This document shows, piece after piece, positions 1 through 5,894 of a stretch of DNA of 15,005 bases. Every line of letters starts with the position of its first letter. Position 1 is the first letter of the stretch. This stretch comes from Micromonosporaceae bacterium. GTDB lineage: Bacteria; Actinomycetota; Actinomycetes; Mycobacteriales; Micromonosporaceae. The DNA lies in the NCBI GenBank assembly GCA_019689695.1, contig JADGHA010000051.1, positions 1 through 15,005 of the forward strand. The letters run 5' to 3'. Made by a program: the position numbers and the translations under genes. Under the pieces are notes generated by a model. That model made no database searches, was not told the DNA's origin, and saw only the letters and a list, made by a program, of their open reading frames with translations.

Positions 1-1
1 C

Positions 2-628
2 GCCGGCACCGACCTGGTCGTCGACGAGTCCTTTGTGGATCTTCCGCTCGCCGGCACGCAGGTGCCGCCGCCGGTGGCGAGCTTCGACCGGCACTCCCGG
101 GTGCTGTCCATCGGCGGGATGAGCAAGCCGTACTGGGGCGGGCTGCGCATCGGATGGGTACGCGCCGCCGCGCCGCTGGTGCAGCGGCTGGCGGCGGTCC
201 GGGTCGGGATGGACATGGCCAGCCCGGTCCTCGAACAGCTCGTCGCGGTGCACCTGCTGCGCCGGTCCGCCGAGATCGTCGGCCCACGCCGGGCGCAGCT
301 CGCCGCCCAGCGCGATGCCCTGGTCGCGGCGCTGCGCTGCGAGCTGCCGGAGTGGCGGTTCACCGTGCCGAGTGGCGGGATGAGCCTGTGGGCGGAGCTG
401 GACGGCCCGGTCTCCAGCGCGCTGGCCCGGGCGGCCGAGGAGCGGGGCCTGCGGCTCGCGCCCGGTCCTCGGTTCGGGCTGGACGGCACCCTGGAGCGGT
501 TCCTGCGGCTGCCGTTCACCCTGCCGCCGGAGACGCTGACCGACGCGGTCCGCCGGCTCGCCGAGGCGCGGTACGACCTGGACCGGGCTACCCGTCCCCT
601 CTGGCGGACGCCCGCGGTCATCGCATAA
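2..628 (+). CDS. PLP-dependent aminotransferase-fold protein, C-terminal part (probably MocR-type regulator), 5'-truncated
   Basis: The frame is open from base 2 with no start, so the gene begins outside the window. The visible 208 residues are the large-domain end and small domain of a fold-type I aminotransferase. They include a VVDESFVDL strand, where the Asp would contact the PLP pyridine nitrogen. They also include SMSKPYWGGLRIGWVR-like sequence (here GGMSKPYWGGLRIGWVR), whose Lys (codon 125-127) should form the PLP aldimine and whose downstream Arg binds phosphate. The wording KPYWGGLRIGW followed by ASPVLEQL is typical of MocR/GntR fusion regulators, in which this domain senses an amino acid or PLP. 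The N-terminal winged helix is not in the window, so a plain aminotransferase cannot be excluded. The TAA stop lies 7 nt before the next gene. Confidence 0.85.
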   Translation, partial: AGTDLVVDESFVDLPLAGTQVPPPVASFDRHSRVLSIGGMSKPYWGGLRIGWVRAAAPLVQRLAAVRVGMDMASPVLEQLVAVHLLRRSAEIVGPRRAQLAAQRDALVAALRCELPEWRFTVPSGGMSLWAELDGPVSSALARAAEERGLRLAPGPRFGLDGTLERFLRLPFTLPPETLTDAVRRLAEARYDLDRATRPLWRTPAVIA

Positions 629-629
629 T
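624..629 (+). promoter_or_regulatory. Candidate -10 for a leaderless DUF1349 transcript
   Basis: CATAAT differs from TATAAT at one position. It overlaps the TAA stop of the upstream gene and is followed by 6 nt and then the ATG at 636, the spacing expected for a leaderless actinobacterial transcript. No Shine-Dalgarno sequence precedes that ATG. I see no good -35 hexamer, so this rests on the -10 and its spacing only. Confidence 0.4.
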
Positions 630-635
630 TGCCCG

Positions 636-1241
636 ATGCATACGCAGCTATCCGCCCTGCCGATGCCACTGGCCTGGCAGGTCCCTCCGTCGACCTGCCG
701 CAGCGACGAGGTGGCTCTGCTGACCGTGCGGGCGCCGGGCAGGACCGACCTGTTCGTCGACCCCAACGGCACCGAGCCTCCGGCGCTCAACGCCCCGCGG
801 TTGCTCGGCGTCCCGCCGGACCAGGACTTCCAGCTCGTCGCCCGGGTCACCGTCCACTTCGGGCACACCTTCGACGCGGGCGTCCTGCTGGTCTGGGCGG
901 ACGAGCGCACCTGGGCCAAGCTGTGCTTCGAGTACTCCCCGCAGGGCAGGCCGATGGCGGTGACCGTGGTCACCCGCGGCCGCTCCGACGACGCGAACGG
1001 CTTCACCGTCGACGGCAACCAGCTGTGGCTGCGGGTCAGCCGGCTGGGTGAAGCGTGGGCGTTCCACGCCAGCACCGACGGCGCGTACTGGCACCTGGTC
1101 CGCTACTTCACGCTCGGCGCGACGGGCGAGGTGAGCATCGGGTTCGAGGCGCAGTCGCCGACCGGGCCGGGCTGCGAGGTGACCTTCGACCAGATCACCT
1201 ACCGTCCCCGGCGCCTGGCCGACCTGCGCGACGGGTCCTAG
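636..1241 (+). CDS. DUF1349 domain-containing protein
   Basis: This 201-residue protein is one DUF1349 domain, a concanavalin A-like beta-sandwich fold (YesU-like) related to carbohydrate-binding or glycan-processing jelly rolls. Family wording is clear: an FDAGVLLVWADERTWAKLCFEYSPQG core (residues about 79-104), a TRGRSDDANGFTVDGNQLWLRVSR stretch (113-136), AFHASTDGAYWHLVRYF (142-158), and a QSPTGPGCEVTFDQI end (173-187). The tail PRRLADLRDGS is also usual. There is no signal peptide or membrane segment, so it is probably cytosolic. The ATG at 636 has no ribosome site but sits 6 nt after a CATAAT box. It lies 7 nt after the aminotransferase stop and may be transcribed with it or alone. The family's biochemical role is not settled; a sugar or glycan ligand is an inference from the fold. 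Confidence 0.9.
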   Translation: MHTQLSALPMPLAWQVPPSTCRSDEVALLTVRAPGRTDLFVDPNGTEPPALNAPRLLGVPPDQDFQLVARVTVHFGHTFDAGVLLVWADERTWAKLCFEYSPQGRPMAVTVVTRGRSDDANGFTVDGNQLWLRVSRLGEAWAFHASTDGAYWHLVRYFTLGATGEVSIGFEAQSPTGPGCEVTFDQITYRPRRLADLRDGS

Positions 1242-1272
1242 CCGTTCGACCGAGCCGCGCCATCGGCGGCCG

Positions 1273-1300
1273 GGTGGCCGGAAACGCCACCGCAGCGGTG
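1273..1300. terminator. Overlapping hairpins between convergent genes
   Basis: The 59-bp gap between convergent stops holds GGTGGC (1273-1278) paired with GCCACC (1286-1291) across a 7-nt loop. An alternative perfect dyad CACCGC-A-GCGGTG (1288-1300) uses part of the same right arm. No T-tract follows on either strand, so this is a candidate factor-assisted or bidirectional terminator rather than a textbook intrinsic one. Confidence 0.35.
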
Positions 1301-3127
1301 CTAGACCGTCGCCACCGTCCCCGCGTACATCTTCTCGATCTCGGCGCTGAAGTGCTCCTCCACCACCCGCCGCTTGATCTTCATGGACGGCGTCAGCTCC
1401 CCGTCCTCGATGCTCAGGTCACGGGGCAGGATGGCGAACTTCTTGATCGTCTCCCAGCGGTTGAGCTTCTCGTTGAGCTGCTTGACGTAGCCGGCGACCA
1501 TCGCCTCGGCCGCCGCCGAGGTCACGATCTCCTGGTACGGCTTGCCGGCCAGCGGCCCTCCGGCGGCCCATTCGGTGATCGCCTCCGGGTCCAGGGTGAC
1601 CAGCATGGTGCAGAAGTTGCGGGCCTGCCCGACAACCACCGCCTGCGACACGTACGGGCAGAGCGCCTTCATCAGACCCTCCACGTGCGACGGTGCGACG
1701 TACTTGCCGCCGGAGGTCTTGACCAGGTCCTTCTTCCGGTCGGTGATGCGCAGGTAGCCGTCGGCGTCCAGCTCGCCGATGTCGCCGGTGCGCAGGTAGC
1801 CGTCCTCGGTGAACGCCGCCGCGGTCTCCTCGGGCAGGTTGTGGTAGCCGCGCATGACCGGCGCGCCGCGCAGCAGGACCTCGCCGTCGTCCGCGATGCG
1901 CACCTCCAGGTCGCCCAGCGGCTCGCCGACCGTACCGATCTTCAGCCGGCCGGGCCGGTTGACGAAGTTGGCGGCGGACGACTCGGTGAGCCCGTACCCC
2001 TCCTGGATGGGCAGGCCGGCCGCGGCGAAGAACTCGGCGATCTGCGGCGACAGCGGCGCGGAGCCGGAGACCAGCACGCGGATCCGCCCGCCCATGCGGG
2101 CGTGCAGCTTGCTGAACACCAGCCGGCGGGCCACCGCGTACCGCGCCGACAGCCCGGCAGGGACGGGCCGGCCGGCCTGCTCCAGCGCGACCTTCTCCTT
2201 GCCGACGCGCACCGCCCAACGGAAGATCCGCGCCTTGGCACCGCCTTCGCCCACCGCCGTGGTGACCACCCGGTTGTAGACCTTCTCGAAGATCCGCGGC
2301 GCCGAGCACATCAGGGTCGGCCGGACCACGCCCAGGTTCTCGATGATCTTGTCGACCCGACCGTCCACGAAGGTGGGTACGCCGACGTGGATGATCCCGC
2401 AGATGAGGCTCTTGCCGAACGAGTGCGACAGCGGCAGCCACAGGTACTGCAGGTCGTCCGGTTCGAGCACGCCGAGGTTGCCCTGGGCCACCCCCTCCCA
2501 GGTCCAGCAGGCGTGGGTCAGCTCAACACCCTTGGGCCGGCCGGTGGTGCCGGAGGTGTAGATCAGCGTGGCCAGCCGGTCCGGGGTGATCGCCTCACCC
2601 AGCCGGCGGACCAGGTCCGGCTCGGCGGCCAGCGCCTCGGCCCCGCGCCGTTCCAGCTCGGCGAGCGTCAGCTGCATCGGGCTCGCCGCCGGGTCGGCCT
2701 CGCCGTCCATCAGCACGACATGGGTGAGCTCGGGCAGTCCGGCACCGGTGGCCCGGGCGGCCAGCTCCTGGTTCTCGGCGATAAGGATCTTCGATTCGGA
2801 GTCGCGCAGGATGAACGCGGCGTCCGCGGCCTCGGTGGTCGGGTAGATGGTGGTGGTTGCCCCGCCGGCGCAGCCGACGCCGAGATCGGCGAGGATCCAC
2901 TCGAGCCTGGTGTTGGCGAGGATGGCCACCCGGTCCTCCAGGCCCACCCCGAGGCTGTGCAGTCCGGCGGCGATCGCGCTGGCCCGCTCGCCGACCTGTG
3001 CCCAGGTCAGCCAGACCGGGCCCGAACCGTCCGGCGCGGGGTAGGCGAGCGCCCTGCCGTCCGGCGTCTTGGCGACGCGCGCGAACAGCATGTCCGAAAT
3101 GGACCGGTAGGGGATTTCCAAGGCCAT
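1301..3127 (-). CDS. Long-chain acyl-CoA synthetase / AMP-dependent synthetase, FadD15-like
   Basis: The 608-residue product belongs to the ANL superfamily of adenylate-forming enzymes and should convert a fatty acid, ATP and CoA to acyl-CoA via acyl-AMP. Visible core motifs are: A3 P-loop YTSGTTGRPKG at about 190-200; A5 EGYGLTE at 376-382; A7 YLRTGD at 444-449, with the ribose-binding Asp; A8 DRKKD at 463-467 followed by LVKTSGGKYVAPSHVE, the hinge region; and A10 LTPSMKIKRR at 578-587, whose first Lys (about 583) is the expected catalytic lysine. Length and wording fit actinobacterial long-chain FadD15-like proteins of about 600 residues. The ATG is supported by CGGAGGG 9 nt upstream (3137-3143). 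The gene stands alone, convergent with DUF1349 and 165 bp from the TIGR03085 gene. Chain-length preference cannot be read from the sequence. Confidence 0.95.
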   Translation of the reverse strand: MALEIPYRSISDMLFARVAKTPDGRALAYPAPDGSGPVWLTWAQVGERASAIAAGLHSLGVGLEDRVAILANTRLEWILADLGVGCAGGATTTIYPTTEAADAAFILRDSESKILIAENQELAARATGAGLPELTHVVLMDGEADPAASPMQLTLAELERRGAEALAAEPDLVRRLGEAITPDRLATLIYTSGTTGRPKGVELTHACWTWEGVAQGNLGVLEPDDLQYLWLPLSHSFGKSLICGIIHVGVPTFVDGRVDKIIENLGVVRPTLMCSAPRIFEKVYNRVVTTAVGEGGAKARIFRWAVRVGKEKVALEQAGRPVPAGLSARYAVARRLVFSKLHARMGGRIRVLVSGSAPLSPQIAEFFAAAGLPIQEGYGLTESSAANFVNRPGRLKIGTVGEPLGDLEVRIADDGEVLLRGAPVMRGYHNLPEETAAAFTEDGYLRTGDIGELDADGYLRITDRKKDLVKTSGGKYVAPSHVEGLMKALCPYVSQAVVVGQARNFCTMLVTLDPEAITEWAAGGPLAGKPYQEIVTSAAAEAMVAGYVKQLNEKLNRWETIKKFAILPRDLSIEDGELTPSMKIKRRVVEEHFSAEIEKMYAGTVATV

Positions 3128-3136
3128 GGAGTACTG

Positions 3137-3143
3137 CCCTCCG
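3137..3143 (-). promoter_or_regulatory. Ribosome binding site of the acyl-CoA synthetase gene
   Basis: On the minus strand CGGAGGG lies 9 nt before the ATG at 3127, which fixes the 608-residue start. Confidence 0.7.
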
Positions 3144-3168
3144 AGCAGGTACCTGCGGGGGAATGGTG

Positions 3169-3184
3169 CGTGACGCGGGTCACG
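3169..3184. promoter_or_regulatory. Perfect dyad CGTGAC-N4-GTCACG upstream of the acyl-CoA synthetase gene
   Basis: A 16-bp perfect inverted repeat has arms CGTGAC and GTCACG and centre GCGG, about 41 bp upstream of the synthetase ATG. The GTGA-N6-TCAC skeleton matches the CRP/GlxR-type consensus TGTGA-N6-TCACA except for the outermost base of each arm. A weak -10-like TACCCT on the minus strand (3203-3208) would place the dyad just downstream of a start site, a repressing position. That placement is an inference. Confidence 0.5.
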
Positions 3185-3292
3185 TCGTCTTGGTGTTACT
3201 GAAGGGTACGTTCTCCCGCCGCGTCGGGCCAGTCTCGGGGGTTTCGTCGGACACTTCGGCCATGGCGGGCGGCTCTTCGGGGGCGGGTCCGG

Positions 3293-3922
3293 CTACATGC
3301 CGAGGCTCGCGGTGCGCAGGCGGGTGACCGCTTCAGGCGGACCGTCGAGCTCCACCCGGGCGGCGCGCTGCCGGCCGCTGAGGAACATCGCCAGTTCCCC
3401 CGGCGGGCCGGTCAAATGTACCTGTTCGCCGCCGGCGCCGACCAGCCGCTCGCCGTACCCGGGAGCCCGCAGCACGACCGTGGCGGGGAAGTGGCGCAGC
3501 GCCAGCCTGCCCATCAGCCCTACCGACGGCCACAGCGCCCGCTCGTGCTCCGGGGAGAGGGAGCGCGGCTGCCAGTCCGGCTGGCCCCGGCGGACGTCCT
3601 CGTGGTGGATGAAGAACTCCACCGTGTTGGTGAGCGGCTCGACCAGCGGGTTGCTCACCGGGCTCCACCACGGCGCCACCCGGACCAGCGCCACCAGCTC
3701 GACGTACGGCCGGGTGGCGATCCGGCGGCGGACCCGCTCCAGGTGCCCGCGCAGCGGCGGGACGACCAGGCCCGCGCTCGCGTCCGGGCGGCGTTCCCGG
3801 GTCACCACGTGAGCGGCCAGGTCGCGGGTGGTCCAGCCCTCGCAGAGGGTGGGCTGATCCGGGCCGAGGTCGAGCAGAAGGTCCGCGAGCGCCTGGCGCT
3901 CCACCTGTGCGAGCCGGGTCAC
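3293..3922 (-). CDS. TIGR03085 family DinB-like metal-binding protein
   Basis: This 209-residue protein matches TIGR03085, an actinobacterial relative of the mycothiol-dependent maleylpyruvate isomerase N-terminal (DinB-like four-helix) proteins. Family hallmarks are the opening LAQVERQALADLLLDLGPDQ (4-23), the PTLCEGWTTRDLAAHVVTRERRPD block (24-47) and the VEFFIHHEDVRRGQPDWQPR block (101-120). His38, the His106/His107 pair and nearby acidic residues are the likely metal ligands by analogy with DinB folds. The last 60 residues resemble the small C-terminal domain seen in this group (VVLRAPGYG to VELDG). The start is GTG at 3920-3922. It has no ribosome site but lies 7 nt after a TAGGAT box, suggesting a leaderless message. 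A mycothiol- or thiol-linked transferase role is inferred from the family; the substrate is unknown. Confidence 0.88.
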   Translation of the reverse strand: MTRLAQVERQALADLLLDLGPDQPTLCEGWTTRDLAAHVVTRERRPDASAGLVVPPLRGHLERVRRRIATRPYVELVALVRVAPWWSPVSNPLVEPLTNTVEFFIHHEDVRRGQPDWQPRSLSPEHERALWPSVGLMGRLALRHFPATVVLRAPGYGERLVGAGGEQVHLTGPPGELAMFLSGRQRAARVELDGPPEAVTRLRTASLGM

Positions 3923-3929
3923 GACCTCG

Positions 3930-3935
3930 ATCCTA
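3930..3935 (-). promoter_or_regulatory. -10 element of a leaderless TIGR03085 transcript
   Basis: On the minus strand TAGGAT is followed by 7 nt and then the GTG start, so transcription would begin at or next to the start codon. A poor -35 (TCACAT, 3953-3958) is spaced 17 bp away. The spacer carries the GTCAC-A-GTGAC dyad. Confidence 0.5.
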
Positions 3936-3937
3936 CG

Positions 3938-3959
3938 GTCACAGTGACAGCAATGTGAC
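3938..3959. promoter_or_regulatory. GTCAC-A-GTGAC dyad plus a third GTGAC half-site
   Basis: A perfect 11-bp inverted repeat GTCAC-A-GTGAC (3938-3948) is followed by another GTGAC at 3955-3959. The cluster fills the spacer and -35 region of the TIGR03085 promoter and lies about 100 bp upstream of the divergent ABC exporter gene. A regulator binding here could affect either. No regulator is identifiable. Confidence 0.35.
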
Positions 3960-4031
3960 GGCGCACACAGCGATAAGTGCGCGACCAGACGGGGTCCTGT
4001 CCGGTAAGGATGAGAAGGGGTCGGGGCGTCT

Positions 4032-4046
4032 TACTGTACTGGGGAG
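4032..4046 (+). promoter_or_regulatory. -10-like TACTGT and short ribosome site of the ABC exporter operon
   Basis: TACTGT (4032-4037) fits the TAnnnT pattern and would start transcription near 4044. GGGGAG (4041-4046) ends only 3 nt before the GTG at 4050, unusually close. An in-frame TGA at 4011-4013 leaves this GTG as the only reasonable start, so the start is sound even though both signals are weak. Confidence 0.4.
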
Positions 4047-4049
4047 ATT

Positions 4050-5894
4050 GTGGCCAACCGGACGAGCCGGGATGTACTAGTCCGGGGTCTGCGAATCATC
4101 GGGGTAGCCATCCGGGAGCAGCGACGCCTGTTCCTGGTCGCCTTCGTCGGCAGCTCGCTGTTCGCCGTGCTCACCGTCGGCGGCGCGTACGTCGTCGGGG
4201 CCGTGGTCGGCCAGGTGGTGGTGCCCGCGGTCAGCTCGGGTGAGGTGGACGCGGCGGCGCTCGCGCTCGGCGCCGCAGCCCTGGTCGGCCTGAGCCTGGC
4301 CAAGATCCTGTCGGTCTTCGGGCGGCGGCTCGGTGCCGGCTACATGCAGTACGCCCTGCAGGCGACCTACCGGCGCCGGGTCACCAGGAGATACCTGCAG
4401 CTGCCGGTGGCCTGGCACCACCAGCACGCGACTGGCACCCTGCTGTCGAACGCGAACTCCGATGTGGAGGCCGCCTGGTATCCGATCGCTCCGTTGCCCT
4501 TCGCCTGCGGCACGCTGGTCATGCTGGTTGCCGCGCTGGCCGCGCTGTTCAGCACCGACTGGGTGCTCGGGTTGATCGGGCTGGCCCTGTTCGCGTCGCT
4601 GTCCGGGCTCAACCTGGTCTACTCCCGACGGATGGCGCCCCGGCAGATGCGTGCCCAGCAGTTGCGCGCCGAGGTGAGCGCGATCGCCCACGAGAGCTTC
4701 GACGGCGCGCTGCTGGTCAAGACCATGGGGCGCGAGGCGGAGGAGACCGCCCGGTTCGCCGGCCGGACCGGCGAGCTGCGCGACGCGCTGATCAGCGTGG
4801 GGCGGCTGCGCGGCAGCTTCGAGCCGATGCTGGACACCCTGCCCAGCCTGGGCACGCTCGCCGCGCTGCTGGTCGGCGCCTGGCGGCTGCGCCAGGGCGC
4901 GGTCAGCGTGACCGAGGTGGTCAGCGTCTGCTACCTGTTCACCATCATGGCCATGCCGATCCGCGCGATCGGGTGGGTGGTGGCCGAGATCCCGCGCAGC
5001 GTCGCCGGCTGGGACCGGCTCCAGCGGGTCCTGACCGCGACCGGGGAGATGCCGTACGGCGGGCGGGAGCTCGACCCTGACGGAAGCAGCGCCGCCACGC
5101 TGCGTTTCGACCACGTGTCCTTCTCGTACGGCGACACGCAGGTCCTGCACGACGTCTCCTTCACGGTCCCGGCCGGGCGGACCGTGGCCCTGGTCGGCCG
5201 GACCGGGTCGGGCAAGTCGACGATCGCCTCGCTGGCGGTGCGGCTGGTCGACCCGCAGCGCGGCACGGTGACCCTGGACGGGGTCGACGTACGGGAGCTG
5301 AGCGCGCAGTCCCTGGCCCGCAACGTCGCGCTGGTGCCACAGGTGCCGTTCGCGTTCGACGACACGGTACGGGCGAACGTGTCGCTGGACCGCCGCGCCG
5401 GGCGGGGCGCGACGGCGGACAGGAGCGTGATCGACGACGCCGAGGTGTGGGCAGCGCTGCGGCTGGCCCAGGCGGACGGCTTCGTCGCCCGGCTGCCGGA
5501 CGGGCTGGACACCGAGCTGGGCGAGCGCGGCACCACCCTCTCCGGCGGACAACGCCAGCGGCTCACCCTGGCCCGGGCGCTCGCCGGCCGGCCGCGGCTG
5601 CTGGTGCTGGACGACGCGACCAGCGCGGTCGACCCCCGGGTGGAGGCGGCGATCCTGAGCGGGCTGCGGGAGGCGGCCGCCGCGTCGATCCTGGTGGTGG
5701 CGTACCGGCGGGCCACCATCGCACTCGCCGACGAGGTGGTCTTCGTCGAGCACGGCCGGGTCGCCGCCCGCGGCAGCCACGCCGAGCTGCTGGCCACCAT
5801 GCCCGCGTACGCCGACCTGGTCACCGCGTACGAGCGGGCCGAGGCGGAGCGGGAGCGCGAGCGCGCGTACGACGAGACCGAGGTCTCGGCGTGA
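4050..5894 (+). CDS. ABC exporter half-transporter, subunit 1 (degenerate ATP site)
   Basis: The 614-residue protein has a type IV (exporter) transmembrane domain in roughly residues 25-325, with hydrophobic segments near 28-60, 68-90, 150-190 and 265-310, then a nucleotide-binding domain. Motifs are Walker A GRTGSGKST (383-391), Q-loop Gln431, an intact signature LSGGQ (497-501) and Walker B LLVLD (517-521). Two catalytic residues are changed. The residue after Walker B is Asp522 instead of Glu (codon 5613-5615), and the switch His is Tyr552 (codon 5703-5705) in VVAYRRAT. This is the pattern of the degenerate-site subunit of heterodimeric exporters such as TM287/288. The C-terminal tail is charged (about 593-614). 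The start is GTG. The next gene begins inside the stop (GTGA overlap), so the two are translationally coupled. The substrate is unknown; drugs, lipids or peptides are all possible. Confidence 0.93.
   Translation: MANRTSRDVLVRGLRIIGVAIREQRRLFLVAFVGSSLFAVLTVGGAYVVGAVVGQVVVPAVSSGEVDAAALALGAAALVGLSLAKILSVFGRRLGAGYMQYALQATYRRRVTRRYLQLPVAWHHQHATGTLLSNANSDVEAAWYPIAPLPFACGTLVMLVAALAALFSTDWVLGLIGLALFASLSGLNLVYSRRMAPRQMRAQQLRAEVSAIAHESFDGALLVKTMGREAEETARFAGRTGELRDALISVGRLRGSFEPMLDTLPSLGTLAALLVGAWRLRQGAVSVTEVVSVCYLFTIMAMPIRAIGWVVAEIPRSVAGWDRLQRVLTATGEMPYGGRELDPDGSSAATLRFDHVSFSYGDTQVLHDVSFTVPAGRTVALVGRTGSGKSTIASLAVRLVDPQRGTVTLDGVDVRELSAQSLARNVALVPQVPFAFDDTVRANVSLDRRAGRGATADRSVIDDAEVWAALRLAQADGFVARLPDGLDTELGERGTTLSGGQRQRLTLARALAGRPRLLVLDDATSAVDPRVEAAILSGLREAAAASILVVAYRRATIALADEVVFVEHGRVAARGSHAELLATMPAYADLVTAYERAEAERERERAYDETEVSA

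Noticed and set aside
1055..3202. A very long plus-strand open frame opposite the acyl-CoA synthetase gene
   Set aside because: Its translation is Arg/Gly/Asp/Val-rich with no recognisable domain, while the minus-strand frame has every ANL motif. It is the usual GC-bias mirror of a real gene.
5447..5890. Upstream in-frame extension of the second exporter subunit
   Set aside because: The extra 148 residues are Arg/Gly/Ala-rich sequence lying inside the first subunit's ATPase domain. GTG at 5891 in the GTGA overlap gives the family-length protein.
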